Part shown: one piece after another, positions 8,353 to 17,726 of the stretch
Layout: each line of letters opens with the position of its first letter
How positions within the stretch are numbered: the first letter of the stretch is position 1
Assembly (NCBI RefSeq): GCF_000208385.1
Contig: NC_015436.1
Location: forward strand, 62,001-126,000
Reading direction: 5' to 3'
Source of the DNA: Parasphaerochaeta coccoides DSM 17374
GTDB taxonomy: Bacteria; Spirochaetota; Spirochaetia; Sphaerochaetales; Sphaerochaetaceae
Length of the DNA: 64,000 nucleotides
The notes under the pieces: model-generated
What the model saw: the letters and a program-made list of their open reading frames with translations, nothing else
The model's database searches: none
What the model was told of the DNA's origin: nothing
Made by a program: the position numbers and the translations under genes

Positions 8353-10433
8353 TTTTCGTTTTGTCCAGTCGCCCAGAGCGTGCCGTCCTTCTTCAGGATC
8401 ATCGTGTGTCTTTCTCCGGCGAAGATTTCCTTGACATCAGTCATGACCTGCACGGGGATGCCTGTCTGGGTAGGGGTAGCGCCGATACCCAGTTGACCAT
8501 AAGTGTTGTTTCCCGTCGCCCAAAGCGTGCCGTCCTTCTTCAGGATTAATGTGTGGAAAGACCCGGCGGAGACAGCCGCGACATCAGTCATTACCCCGGA
8601 ACCATTGGTATCATCCTTGACCTGCACGGGTGTGCTTTTGTCGGCATAATCGCCTAAAGTGCCGTCACCCAGTTGACCATTTAAGTTGTATCCCGTCGCC
8701 CAGAGTGTGCCGTCCTTCTTCAAGATCATCGTATGCCGATCTCTGGAGGAGACAGCCGCGACATCATAACCCATGGATAAAACCTGCTCGGGCGTGCTTG
8801 TTTTATAGGAGGTTCCAGCGCTGACACCCAGTTGACCAGAACTGTTGGCTCCAGTCGTCCAGAGCGTGCCGTTCTTCTTCAGAATCATCGAGTGAACATC
8901 TCCAGCAGAGATGGCCTTGACATCAGAACGCATGGACGAAACCGGCACGGGCGTACTTTTGTTGGCCGTAGTGTCATCTCCCAGTTGACCATTGTTGTTC
9001 CGTCCTGTTGCCCAGAGCGTGCCGTCCTTCTTCAGAATCAGCGTGTGATTGCTTCCGGCGGAGACAGCCACGACATTAGTCATGAAGTCGTTGGGAGTGG
9101 TACTAGCCTTGACTTGCACGGGAGTACTTCTGTTGGTCGTAGTGCCGTCACCCAGTTGACCATAGTTGTTCCGCCCCGTCGCCCAGAGCGTGCCGTCCTT
9201 CTTCAAAATCATCGTATGGTAATTTCCGACGGAGACAGCTGCGACATCAGAACCCATGGACGTGACCCATACGGGTATGCTTGTTTTATAGGAGGTCGCA
9301 GCGCCGACACCCAGTTGACTATAGATGTTCAGTCCAGCCGCCCAAAGCGTGCCGTTATTCTTCAGGAACATCGTATGATAAGCTCCGGCAGAGACGGCTC
9401 GGTATGGTTTGAACGTAGCAGCCCAGTTCCCGCCGTCACTTTCATCCCAGTCTCCGATCTCAATCTGGATGGCGGCAACGGCGACTTCTTCATCAGACGT
9501 GTTCAGCGTCATGTTGTAGACATGCTGCTTGCCTTTGTCAAAGTGAATCTTGCCTTGATCAGAGGTCGCTACGGAATCCGCTGCCCATGTGTATGTACCA
9601 GCGCCAGTACCCCCGGTCAGGGTAAACTCCAGGCTCACGTTAGCCAGAGCATCAGTGTTGCCCACAGGTATCAGCACAGCCTCGAACCTGCGCTTACCCT
9701 CGGCTCTTTCCGTGGTCGTAAGAGTGTCGGAAATGTCCTTCATGAGAATAGATGCGCTCGTATCCGTCGTGCCCAAGGTTCCGTCATTCAGGTTTATCGT
9801 AGTTTCAGAACCCAAGCCCTTGACCGTGACGGTAAAGCCGCCGGTGGCATTGTTGATGGCACCCTTATCAACGGTCGTGCTGGGAGAGATGTTGACAATC
9901 AGACGGGAGAGCATATGGTCAAGCTTCAGATGCACCGTTGAGGTATTGTTCTGTACGTTGTCGGTACGTCCCCACAGGAAGTCAGCCTTTCCGGTGTCCT
10001 GTTCCCCGGAACCCGGATAGACATTTATGGGTAGAGCGGTGGTATCAGCGATGGGAGACACGTAAGGATAATAGGCGATGAAGTCGAACGTGTCGTCGGC
10101 ATTATCGGCAATGTCATTCCACTTCAAGGTGTCACCAGCGGTAGCAGGAGTGAAGCCGGAAGTCTGGAAGGCTGTGTCAGCCGTGTAGTGTCTGTTTGCA
10201 CGTTCTGAGGCGGCAGTAGCTGCCGTGCCAGTGCCATGTTCCAGCATGTAGATGCCGACTTCATCAGCGGCTTGCCATTCGGAATTTGCTGTGGCCTTGC
10301 GCCCTATCGCGGAAGTGAATCGTACTTCATTGGTATGTGAAACATTCAGCTTGCTGTCGCATGAAATAAGGGCGACAAGTAGTATCAGAATGGTTGTAAG
10401 AACCACAAAACCTGGTCTGCTAGATTTGTTCAT
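8283..10433 (-). CDS. Predicted surface lipoprotein: fimbrillin-like domain plus seven RCC1 repeats (paralogue 1)
   Basis: A 716-residue protein counted from the ATG at 10433. The signal peptide ends in a lipobox (VALISC), so it is a lipoprotein. Residues of about 25-380 resemble the fimbrillin/Mfa-like family common in Bacteroidales (W-x-x-x-D-E-V-G-I-Y-M near the start, F-I-A-Y-Y-P-Y, and L-D-H-M-L-S-R-L-I-V-N-I). The rest is seven RCC1-type beta-propeller blades, each with H-T-M-I-L-K-K-D-G-T-L-W-A-T-G and G-Q-L-G. The protein is probably exposed on the cell surface; a binding role is plausible but unproven. An alternative start at 10487, within the GA tract, has a better ribosome-binding site (AAAGGAA, 9 bases) and would add 18 residues of alternating Arg-Glu. 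The paralogue at 10886-13375 starts at the position equivalent to 10433. Confidence 0.85.
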   Translation of the reverse strand: MNKSSRPGFVVLTTILILLVALISCDSKLNVSHTNEVRFTSAIGRKATANSEWQAADEVGIYMLEHGTGTAATAASERANRHYTADTAFQTSGFTPATAGDTLKWNDIADNADDTFDFIAYYPYVSPIADTTALPINVYPGSGEQDTGKADFLWGRTDNVQNNTSTVHLKLDHMLSRLIVNISPSTTVDKGAINNATGGFTVTVKGLGSETTINLNDGTLGTTDTSASILMKDISDTLTTTERAEGKRRFEAVLIPVGNTDALANVSLEFTLTGGTGAGTYTWAADSVATSDQGKIHFDKGKQHVYNMTLNTSDEEVAVAAIQIEIGDWDESDGGNWAATFKPYRAVSAGAYHTMFLKNNGTLWAAGLNIYSQLGVGAATSYKTSIPVWVTSMGSDVAAVSVGNYHTMILKKDGTLWATGRNNYGQLGDGTTTNRSTPVQVKASTTPNDFMTNVVAVSAGSNHTLILKKDGTLWATGRNNNGQLGDDTTANKSTPVPVSSMRSDVKAISAGDVHSMILKKNGTLWTTGANSSGQLGVSAGTSYKTSTPEQVLSMGYDVAAVSSRDRHTMILKKDGTLWATGYNLNGQLGDGTLGDYADKSTPVQVKDDTNGSGVMTDVAAVSAGSFHTLILKKDGTLWATGNNTYGQLGIGATPTQTGIPVQVMTDVKEIFAGERHTMILKKDGTLWATGQNENGQLGLGDSGSGNHRTTPEQVIF

Positions 10434-10454
10434 ACGCAAATCTCTCAGATTCTT

Positions 10455-10488
<34 letters not shown>

Positions 10489-10508
10489 GTATCTGTTCCT
10501 TTCTCCAT

Positions 10509-10825
10509 GAAGAAGATGGCAGCATATCAGCACAACTAATGTGGAGGTAATAATACGGTAGTATAAATCCGTTATGGGCAGTTTGCTATTATCCAAAAGT
10601 ATTATTTTGCATGAAAAGTATATAATACTTTCGGGTTATTTAATGATTTTAAATGTTAATAGTTGTTATTAATTCGGTTTTAAGCGTGTAAAAGCCAAAG
10701 ACACGTGAGAACATGGGAAAAAGACGAATACCACAAGTTTTTCACATTATTGTTTTCCCTGTGTTGCAAATTTTCATCTCTCCATGCAGATGACGCTTGG
10801 TCATAGGGCGTGGTAGGGAAGGAGA
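10509..10825. other. AT-rich intergenic region between the two RCC1 lipoprotein genes
   Basis: This stretch must hold the promoter of the lipoprotein gene to its left (minus strand). It is markedly richer in A and T than its surroundings. A TATACT-like -10 on the minus strand is present near 10565 but no good -35 accompanies it, so I do not mark a promoter. I see no gene here. Confidence 0.4.
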
Positions 10826-10868
10826 ACCGGCGCAGCGGAACGACCTGTTGGTTAGCGTGTGCGCCGGT
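10826..10868 (-). repeat. Inverted repeat downstream of the second RCC1 lipoprotein gene
   Basis: ACCGGCGCA (10826-10834) pairs perfectly with TGCGCCGGT (10860-10868). It occupies the same place after the stop codon as 8221-8265 does for the paralogue. Confidence 0.55.
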
Positions 10869-10955
10869 ATCTCCTCATGTTCCGGTCAGAAAATTACCTG
10901 TTCGGGCGTGGTTCTGTGGTTTCCCGAACCGCTGTCACCCAGACCCAGTTGACCA
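10859..10955. repeat. 97-bp direct repeat, copy 2 (3' end of RCC1 lipoprotein gene 2)
   Basis: Identical by eye to 8256-8352; the matched block ends where the two genes diverge inside the last RCC1 repeat. Confidence 0.8.
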
Positions 10956-13375
10956 AATTCGTTGTCTCCTGTCGCCCAGAGCGTGCCGTCCTTCTTCACA
11001 ATCATCGTGTGATTCAGCCCGGCGTAGACAGCCGCGACATCAGAACCCATGGACGAAACCTGCTCAGGCGTTGTTATGTGGAAGTCCATACCGCTGTTTC
11101 CCAGACCCAGTTGACCATATTCGTCGAATCCTGTCGCCCAGAGCTTCCCGTCCGTATCCACAATCATCGTGTGATAACCTCCGGCGGCAACAGACTCAAC
11201 AGTAGGGAGAGATCCTATTGTGGTGTCCGTGACCTGCATGGGCGTGTTTTTGTCTTCATCATTACCAATACCCAGTTGACCATAATTGTTGAATCCAGTC
11301 GCCCAGAGCGTCCCGTTCGTACCTACAATCATTGTGTGCTCATTTCCGGCGGCAACAGACATGACAGCAGGCAGATTTCCCGTGGATGTGGATGTGACCG
11401 GCACAAGAAAGTTTTTGTTGGCCCCATAGCCCGAAGTGCCGTCACCCAGTTGTCCACCACTGTTGTTTCCCGTCGCCCAGAGCTTCCCGGTCGTATCAAC
11501 GAGCAGCGTGTGATGGGAGCCGGCGGCGACAGACGCAACAGCAGGGAGAGGTTCCGTCCCTGTGGTGAAAAGGATCTGCCTGGGCAAGGTCACGGGTGTG
11601 TTAAAGTCGCCTAAACCCAGTTGACCCAAATCGTTGCGTCCATTCGCCAAGAGCCTATCATTCGGATTTAAAATCGTACCTACGATTATTGTATGATACT
11701 TTCCAGTGGCGACAGACGCAACAGTAGGGAGAGTTCCCGTTGAGGTGCCCGTGACCTGCGCGGGTATGTCTGTGTAGGTAATAGTGTTGATACCCAGTTG
11801 TCCATAGATATTCCGTCCAGTCGCCCAGAGCGTGCCGTTATTCTTCAGAATCATCGTATGGTCAGCTCCGGCGGAGACTGACTTGACATCAGTCATGAAG
11901 TCGTTGGGAGTGGTACTTGCCTTGACCCGCACAGGAGTAGTTCTGTTGATCCAAGTGCCGTCACCCAGTTGACCATCTATGTTGTATCCCGTCGCCCAGA
12001 GCGTGCCGTCCTCTGCCAGGATCATCGTGTGATTGTCTCTGGCGGAGACTGCCTTGACCTTCGGCACCCACCTTGCATACAACGTCACGTTATTATTGGT
12101 GGGAATGGTGAAGGAGTCACCGGCAGCATACTGGGTTCCGTTGCCATCAGGCAAAGTATTCCATCCGTAGACGTAATGGTATTGCTTCTCCAACGTCCCA
12201 GGATCCGGTAGTATGACGGAGCTTCCTCCATGAGCGATTATCGCTTCCGGCGCAGTACCGCTTGTAGCGTTGTTGCCGTCAAAGGAAAGGCGGTATGCCT
12301 TGACAGCAGGTGCGTTTATGCCGTCCCCGGTGTCCCAGTCCTTTATCTCAATCTGGATGGCGGCAACGGCGACTTCATTGTCATCCGTGTTCAGCGTCAT
12401 GTTGTAGACATGCTGCTTGCCTTTGTCAAAGTGAATCAGGTGCTTGTCTCCCTCAGCTACAGCACCTGTGGTACTTGGCTTCCATGTGTATGTACCAGCT
12501 TTAGCACCACCGGTCAGGGTAAACTCCAGGCTCACGTTAGCCAGGGCATCAGTGTTGCCCACAGGTATCAGCACTGCCTCGAACCTGCGCTTTCCCTCGG
12601 CTCTTTCCGTGGTCGTAAGCGTGTCGGAAATGTCCTTCATGGCAATAGGCGCAGTGAGACCGGATACATCAGCCAAAGAACCGTCATCCAGACTCATCGT
12701 GGTTATGTTGTCCAAGCCTTTGACCGTAGCCGCAAATGCAGTGGCATCATTGATAGCCACAGCATCGACGGTCGTGCTCGGAGAGATGTTGACAATCAGG
12801 CGGGAGAGCATATGGTCAAGCTTCAGCCGTACTGTTGAGGTATTGTTCTGTACGGTGTCGGTGCGTCCCCACAGGACATCGGCCTTTCCAGTATCCTGTT
12901 CATGTGTCCCCCTGTCCCGGTTGATATCTATGTACAAGGTATCAGTGTCATAGAAGGATGTCGTACCGGCACCATCTTCGGTATGAGCCAGGTACGCCCA
13001 CGGATAGTAGGAGATGAAGTCGAACGTGTCGTCGGCATTATCGGCAATGTCATTCCACTTCAAGGTGTTGGCATTATCAGCAGGAGAGAAGCCGGAGGTC
13101 TGGAAGGCCGTGTCAGCCGTGTAGTGTCTGTTTGCACGTTCTGGGGCAGTAGTAGCTGCCGTGCCAGTACCATGTTCCAGCATGTAAATGCCGACTTCAT
13201 CATCGGCTTGCCATTCGGAATTTGCCGTGACCTTGCGTCCGATTTCCGTGGAGAAGCGCACCGCATTGGTATTTGAAACATTCAGCTTGTTATCACACGA
13301 GACAAAAGAGGCAAGGAGAATCAGCAAAATCGTAAAAACCACAATGCCTGGTTTAGCTCCCTTTTTCTCATTCAT
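10886..13375 (-). CDS. Predicted surface lipoprotein: fimbrillin-like domain, InlB-type repeat and seven RCC1 repeats (paralogue 2)
   Basis: An 829-residue paralogue of the preceding gene. The signal peptide ends in a lipobox (ASFVSC). The fimbrillin-like domain (roughly residues 25-370) is close to that of paralogue 1. It is followed by a segment absent from paralogue 1 that looks like an InlB/Listeria-Bacteroides repeat (residues ~375-450; Y-x-F-D-G-N-N, Y-G-W, V-T-L-Y-A-R-W). Seven RCC1 repeats then run to the C-terminus, and the final 17 residues are the same in both proteins. The ATG at 13375 has a good GAGGAAG ribosome-binding site and no GA tract. The protein is probably anchored to a membrane and faces outwards; its ligand is unknown. 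Confidence 0.85.
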   Translation of the reverse strand: MNEKKGAKPGIVVFTILLILLASFVSCDNKLNVSNTNAVRFSTEIGRKVTANSEWQADDEVGIYMLEHGTGTAATTAPERANRHYTADTAFQTSGFSPADNANTLKWNDIADNADDTFDFISYYPWAYLAHTEDGAGTTSFYDTDTLYIDINRDRGTHEQDTGKADVLWGRTDTVQNNTSTVRLKLDHMLSRLIVNISPSTTVDAVAINDATAFAATVKGLDNITTMSLDDGSLADVSGLTAPIAMKDISDTLTTTERAEGKRRFEAVLIPVGNTDALANVSLEFTLTGGAKAGTYTWKPSTTGAVAEGDKHLIHFDKGKQHVYNMTLNTDDNEVAVAAIQIEIKDWDTGDGINAPAVKAYRLSFDGNNATSGTAPEAIIAHGGSSVILPDPGTLEKQYHYVYGWNTLPDGNGTQYAAGDSFTIPTNNNVTLYARWVPKVKAVSARDNHTMILAEDGTLWATGYNIDGQLGDGTWINRTTPVRVKASTTPNDFMTDVKSVSAGADHTMILKNNGTLWATGRNIYGQLGINTITYTDIPAQVTGTSTGTLPTVASVATGKYHTIIVGTILNPNDRLLANGRNDLGQLGLGDFNTPVTLPRQILFTTGTEPLPAVASVAAGSHHTLLVDTTGKLWATGNNSGGQLGDGTSGYGANKNFLVPVTSTSTGNLPAVMSVAAGNEHTMIVGTNGTLWATGFNNYGQLGIGNDEDKNTPMQVTDTTIGSLPTVESVAAGGYHTMIVDTDGKLWATGFDEYGQLGLGNSGMDFHITTPEQVSSMGSDVAAVYAGLNHTMIVKKDGTLWATGDNEFGQLGLGDSGSGNHRTTPEQVIF

Positions 13376-13830
13376 GGCTTCCTCACTTTTTTAGCATGTG
13401 TTCCTTGCATACTTACATAATTTGCAACCGCATATGTTTTCCTGCTTTCTTCCATGTGAATCTCTTGACGGCACTACGGAACCATATCAGGCGGGCATTC
13501 TCTTTACTTTTTGAGTTAACGTTAACGCATTTTCTGCGCTTATTATCTTTTCCGCTTGAAAATATGTCAAGTTTTATTTCTTACATCCTTTTAATTTCCG
13601 TAATACTTTCTGGTACTTCGCACCAGATTCCCACAGCAGTCTTGACTGCAATTATCACATGCAATACATCTGATACAGAAAGGACAGGCAGGAGCAAAGT
13701 GCGGAGCTGGAACGATGTGAAAAAACACAATGGCCTGTAAGATAGCGTTTGTGGAAAACCGCTTCAGATTCAACCAGGGTTTTGATGAATGCCTTGCCAT
13801 CATATTTCACCAAGAACTGGTTTTCCCGGT
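13376..13830. other. Intergenic region between lipoprotein gene and nucleoside importer
   Basis: This stretch of about 450 bases separates divergent genes and must contain the lipoprotein promoter. It holds one palindrome (13515-13526). A short minus-strand frame at 13655-13837 begins MSNRENQFLVKYDGKAF and could be a decayed gene fragment, but it lacks a convincing ribosome-binding site and ends in unusual sequence, so I do not call it. Confidence 0.4.
13515..13526. promoter_or_regulatory. Palindromic operator candidate
   Basis: GTTAACGTTAAC is a perfect 12-bp palindrome with a central CG, as in LacI-family operators. It lies 140 bases upstream of the lipoprotein start at 13375. It shares the core TAACGTTA with the inositol-locus operators at 33460 and 33687. 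Confidence 0.4.
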
Positions 13831-13859
13831 TTGACATCTGGTATGCGTGACGGTACTAT
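13831..13859 (+). promoter_or_regulatory. Sigma-70 type promoter of the nucleoside importer
   Basis: A consensus -35 TTGACA (13831-13836), a 17-base spacer and a TACTAT -10 (13854-13859) lie 38 bases upstream of the binding-protein start codon. Confidence 0.7.
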
Positions 13860-13897
13860 AGATACAAGAATTCACATTTTTATCAGAGGAGATATCC

Positions 13898-14971
13898 ATG
13901 AAGAAGATCATTGTTATTCTTGCCATCCTGCTGCTTGCTGGTGCAGTTGTATTTGCACAGGGAGCAAAAGAGACTTCCAAGGCATTGAAGGTCGGCATGG
14001 TCACTGATGCCGGTACCATTGACGACAAGTCCTTCAACCAAGGGACATGGGAAGGAATTTTGCGCGCAGAAAAGGATTTGGGTCTGGATATCCAGTACCT
14101 GAAGCCTTCCGGAACCACAGAAGCCCACTATCTCAGCGAGATTGGCAACCTGTATGACGCCGGGTACAAGTTCATCATCACTCCCGGATTCAAGTTCGAG
14201 ACGGCCATCTATGTCGCGCAGGATCGTTATAAAGACGCCAAGTTCGTCATCCTTGACGGAGAACCCCACAGCGCTGACTATTCGACGTATCGGATTGAAA
14301 AGAACGTCGTCGGCGTCTACTGGCTGGAACATCAGTCTGGATTCGTCGCTGGCGTAGCTGCCGCTCTCCAGATCAAGACTGGTGATTTCGGCTTCATCGG
14401 TGGCATGGAGATTCCTGCCGTGCAGAAGTTCAACTGGGGCTTCCAGCAGGGTGTCGCCTATGCTAACAAGAATTTCGGGACTTCCATTACCATGAAGGCC
14501 GAGAATGTCCTGTACCAGGGTTCCTTTGACAACGTGGCAGCCGGACAGCAGTTGGCCGCTTCCATGTATGACAAAGGCGTGAAGGTCATCTTCGCCGCCG
14601 CCGGTGGTGTCGGTGTGGGTGTCATCAACGAAGCAAAGAACCGTGCTTCCTCCGGGCAGAACGTGTGGGTCGTCGGTGTTGACGTTGACCAGTACAACGA
14701 AGGGCTTCTTCCCAACGGCAAGTCGATCATCCTGACCAGCGCCATGAAGTATCTTGACCGCGCTTCCTACGAGATGATCCAGCTTGAGACTGAAGGAAAG
14801 TTCCCCGGCGGACAGATATTCTACTTCGATGCGACTTCCGACAGCGTCGGAATTCCCGTTGAGAATCCGAATCTCGGCGCCGATGTGACAGCCAAGGTCA
14901 ACGAAGTCTACGCACAGCTCAAGGCTGGCAAGATTACCGTGGCTGATAACAGCACCGGTCTGTTGAAGTAA
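13898..14971 (+). CDS. BMP-family (PnrA/TmpC-like) nucleoside-binding protein
   Basis: A 357-residue binding protein of the Bmp family, which in spirochaetes (TmpC/PnrA) binds purine nucleosides. The ATG follows AGAGGAGATATCC. The signal peptide ends at VVFAQG without a lipobox. The mature part contains the family start G-M-V-T-D-A-G-T-I-D-D-K-S-F-N-Q-G and the segment P-G-F-K-F-E-T-A. It is followed by a hairpin and then by the ATPase and two permease genes, so it is the first gene of a complete importer. The purine nucleoside phosphorylase downstream supports nucleosides as substrate. Confidence 0.93.
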   Translation: MKKIIVILAILLLAGAVVFAQGAKETSKALKVGMVTDAGTIDDKSFNQGTWEGILRAEKDLGLDIQYLKPSGTTEAHYLSEIGNLYDAGYKFIITPGFKFETAIYVAQDRYKDAKFVILDGEPHSADYSTYRIEKNVVGVYWLEHQSGFVAGVAAALQIKTGDFGFIGGMEIPAVQKFNWGFQQGVAYANKNFGTSITMKAENVLYQGSFDNVAAGQQLAASMYDKGVKVIFAAAGGVGVGVINEAKNRASSGQNVWVVGVDVDQYNEGLLPNGKSIILTSAMKYLDRASYEMIQLETEGKFPGGQIFYFDATSDSVGIPVENPNLGADVTAKVNEVYAQLKAGKITVADNSTGLLK

Positions 14972-14993
14972 GGGCTGACGTGTCGCGTTAATT

Positions 14994-15033
14994 TTCAAGG
15001 GTCGTCACTTACGACGGCCCTTGAAGTTTTTTT
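14994..15033 (+). terminator. Intra-operon terminator/attenuator after the BMP gene
   Basis: TTCAAGGG(T)CGT pairs with the following ACGACGGCCCTTGAA (one small bulge), followed by seven T. Partial termination here would raise the binding protein above the rest of the operon. Confidence 0.8.
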
Positions 15034-15092
15034 GCGGGATCTCCCGCATGTCATCATACGGCTTGCCGTATCCTCATGGAGATTATCTACCA

Positions 15093-16613
15093 ATGAGTCA
15101 CGCCATTGAAATGTTGCATATACGGAAGGAATTTCCCGGCATCATCGCCAACGATGATATTTCCTTTTCCGTCAACCAGGGGGAGATACATGCTCTCTTG
15201 GGAGAAAACGGCGCCGGGAAGTCAACCTTGATGAGCATTCTGTTCGGCCTCTATCGCGCCGATCAAGGGACAATCAAGGTCAAAGGACGGGAGGTGTCCA
15301 TCACATCCCCCAACGATGCCAACGACTTGGGCATTGGCATGGTGCACCAACATTTCCAGCTCGTCCATAATTTCACGGTCACGGAGAACATCATCCTCGG
15401 CAAGGAAGGTGGATTTGTCTTCAATGCAAAAGAAGCAGCCGCAAGGATTGCCGGACTTTCCAGGCAATATGGCCTGATGGTCAATCCGGAGATGGTGATT
15501 GAGGATATCAGTGTTGGTATGCAGCAGCGCGTGGAGATTTTGAAGATGCTGTACCGCAATGCGGATATCCTCATCTTTGATGAACCTACGGCTGTGCTTA
15601 CTCCGCAGGAGATAGATGAATTGATGGACATCATGCGCAGCTTGCGTGATGAAGGGAAATCTATCATCCTGATTACCCACAAGCTGGCAGAAATCAAGGC
15701 AGTGGCCGACAGATGTACCATCATCAGGCGTGGTACGGTCATTGATACCGTAGATGTCGCCTCGACCAGCCAAGCTACGATGGCTGCCATGATGGTGGGG
15801 CGTCCTGTAAACTTCAAGGTTGAAAAGAAACCGATGACTCCCGGTGCGCCTGTATTGGAGATACAGGGTCTGAATGTCATGAACGCCAAGAAAATCCTGG
15901 GCGTGAAGGATTTCTCCTTCAGTGTGCGTGAGGGTGAGATTGTCGGCCTGGCCGGTGTTGATGGCAATGGACAGAGCGAATTAATTGAGGCTATCACAGG
16001 ACTGCGTCCTGTGGTGTCCGGCTCAATCCTTCTTTCAGGAAAGGACATCACTCCTTTGTCGGTTCGTACCCGCAATGAGATGGGCATGGGGCATATCCCT
16101 GAGGATCGTCAGAAGCGTGGGCTGGTGTTGAACGCGACCGTTGCCGCCAATATGGTGGTGAAGGACTATTATCACAGTCCTTTTTCCCGCAACGGCCTTC
16201 TGGATCAGAATGCCATAGTGGAATATGCCCAAGGCATTGTACGCAGGTTTGACGTGCGCAGCGGGGAAGGCATCCATTCCCTTGCGGGGATGCTGAGCGG
16301 TGGCAACCAGCAGAAAGCAATTGTAGGGCGGGAAATTTCTTATGATCCGCGTCTGCTCATTGCCGTCCAGCCCACCCGTGGCTTGGATGTTGGCGCCATT
16401 GAGTTCATCCATAAACAGCTGATATCCCAGCGTGAGAGAGGGAAGGCTGTACTTTTGATTTCCTTTGAGCTGGATGAGATATTCAACCTGTCCGACCGGA
16501 TTGCGGTCATCAATTCCGGAGAACTGATGGACATTGTGGATACCCGCTCTACCGACGAACACGCTGTCGGTCTAATGATGGCGGGCATCAAGGATCGGGG
16601 AGGAGAACAATGA
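15093..16613 (+). CDS. Nucleoside ABC transporter ATPase (two-domain, YufO/RbsA type)
   Basis: A 506-residue cytoplasmic protein with two ABC domains. Domain 1 has Walker A GENGAGKST near residue 37, a signature ISVGMQQRVEI and Walker B ILIFDEPTAVL. Domain 2 has a degenerate Walker A (GVDGNGQSEL), signature LSGGNQQK and the TRGLDVGAIE segment. This asymmetry is usual for the family. I chose the ATG at 15093, preceded by GGAG at 11 bases; longer frames read into the terminator and lack a ribosome-binding site. It powers the two permeases encoded downstream. Confidence 0.93.
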   Translation: MSHAIEMLHIRKEFPGIIANDDISFSVNQGEIHALLGENGAGKSTLMSILFGLYRADQGTIKVKGREVSITSPNDANDLGIGMVHQHFQLVHNFTVTENIILGKEGGFVFNAKEAAARIAGLSRQYGLMVNPEMVIEDISVGMQQRVEILKMLYRNADILIFDEPTAVLTPQEIDELMDIMRSLRDEGKSIILITHKLAEIKAVADRCTIIRRGTVIDTVDVASTSQATMAAMMVGRPVNFKVEKKPMTPGAPVLEIQGLNVMNAKKILGVKDFSFSVREGEIVGLAGVDGNGQSELIEAITGLRPVVSGSILLSGKDITPLSVRTRNEMGMGHIPEDRQKRGLVLNATVAANMVVKDYYHSPFSRNGLLDQNAIVEYAQGIVRRFDVRSGEGIHSLAGMLSGGNQQKAIVGREISYDPRLLIAVQPTRGLDVGAIEFIHKQLISQRERGKAVLLISFELDEIFNLSDRIAVINSGELMDIVDTRSTDEHAVGLMMAGIKDRGGEQ

Positions 16614-17725
16614 TCAAGGGTAAGAAACTACAGGCTCCCGGCCAGCACGTATTCCTGACGGGGTTCTCAGCCATCATTCTGGGGCTTCTCGCCGGAGCGG
16701 TGCTTATGGCCCTCATCGGCAGGAACCCCTTCAGCGGGTATCTTTATCTGTTCCGTGGCGGCTTGATGAACATCAAGCGCATTGGCGATACAATGGCGAC
16801 GGCAACCATGCTGATTTTGGTGGGGTTGTCAGTCGGATTCTCCTTCAAGACAGGTCTTTTCAACATAGGTGGCGCGGGACAGATGCTGATGGGCGGTCTT
16901 GCCGCTACTTTCGTCGCTCATCGGATGAATCTTCCCCGGCCGTTGCTCTTGGTCATGATTATCTTTTTCGGCTTGCTGGCGGGGGCGGTCTGGGGCATCA
17001 TACCGGGCTTTTTGAAAGCACGGTTCAACGTCCATGAGGTCGTGGCGACCATCATGATGAACTGGATAGCGTACTGGGTGGTCTACTATATTGTGCCGGC
17101 TCATCTGAAAGGGCCGAGCCTGGAGACTGAATCCATGTCCATTCCCGCGGGTAATTCGCTCAGGATGGAGTGGCTGAGCAGGTTGTTCAATGGCTCATAC
17201 ATCAATCTGGGCATATTCATAGCCATAGCGGCAGTGCTCATCATCAAGTTCATCCTGGACAGGACGACCCTTGGCTTTGAGCTGAAGACAGTTGGTTCCA
17301 ACCGGTTCTGCGCGGAATACGCCGGTATCAAGGTAAACCGGGACATCATTATCTCCATGATGATTAGCGGCGGCTTGGCCGGTCTCGCTGGTATGGCTTA
17401 CTATACCGGCTACAGTCTGAACGTCCAGATTGGCGTCATGCCCAGCCAAGGTTTTGATGGCATTGCGGTGGCTCTCCTTGGAGCCAGCACGCCTCTCGGT
17501 ATTCTTCTGTCCGGTTTGTTCTTCGGGCTTCTCCAGGCGGGCAAGGGGTTCATGAACGCAATGACGAAAGTGCCGCCGGAGATTGCGGATACAATCATTG
17601 CCATCATCATCTATTTTACGGCGACCAGTTCCCTGTTCCTTCGTTTTTTTGTACGGTGGAGCAAACGTCGGGAAAATGTGAGGCAGGAAAAGGCGATGGC
17701 CGCGTCGCGGAAGGAGGATGTGTGA
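16610..17725 (+). CDS. Nucleoside ABC transporter permease (YufP-like)
   Basis: A 371-residue inner-membrane protein of the BPD_transp_2 family, mostly hydrophobic helices. The start overlaps the ATPase stop by four bases (ATGA), behind GGAGAACA. The segment F-S-F-K-T-G-L-F-N-I-G-G-A-G-Q is typical of nucleoside permeases of this group. The C-terminus is a short basic cytoplasmic tail. It pairs with the next gene to form the membrane channel. Confidence 0.93.
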   Translation: MIKGKKLQAPGQHVFLTGFSAIILGLLAGAVLMALIGRNPFSGYLYLFRGGLMNIKRIGDTMATATMLILVGLSVGFSFKTGLFNIGGAGQMLMGGLAATFVAHRMNLPRPLLLVMIIFFGLLAGAVWGIIPGFLKARFNVHEVVATIMMNWIAYWVVYYIVPAHLKGPSLETESMSIPAGNSLRMEWLSRLFNGSYINLGIFIAIAAVLIIKFILDRTTLGFELKTVGSNRFCAEYAGIKVNRDIIISMMISGGLAGLAGMAYYTGYSLNVQIGVMPSQGFDGIAVALLGASTPLGILLSGLFFGLLQAGKGFMNAMTKVPPEIADTIIAIIIYFTATSSLFLRFFVRWSKRRENVRQEKAMAASRKEDV

Positions 17726-17726
17726 T

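Noticed and set aside
8832-9941. Long plus-strand frames opposite the RCC1 lipoprotein genes
   Set aside because: Their repeats are the antisense reflection of the RCC1 blades; no start signals support them.
13655-13837. Short minus-strand frame beginning MSNRENQFLVKYDG
   Set aside because: Only the first 35 residues look protein-like; no ribosome-binding site, and the tail is unusual. It could be a fragment, but the evidence is too thin.
13883-14998. A 371-codon minus-strand frame opposite the BMP gene
   Set aside because: It is antisense to a well-supported gene and lacks a ribosome-binding site and known motifs.
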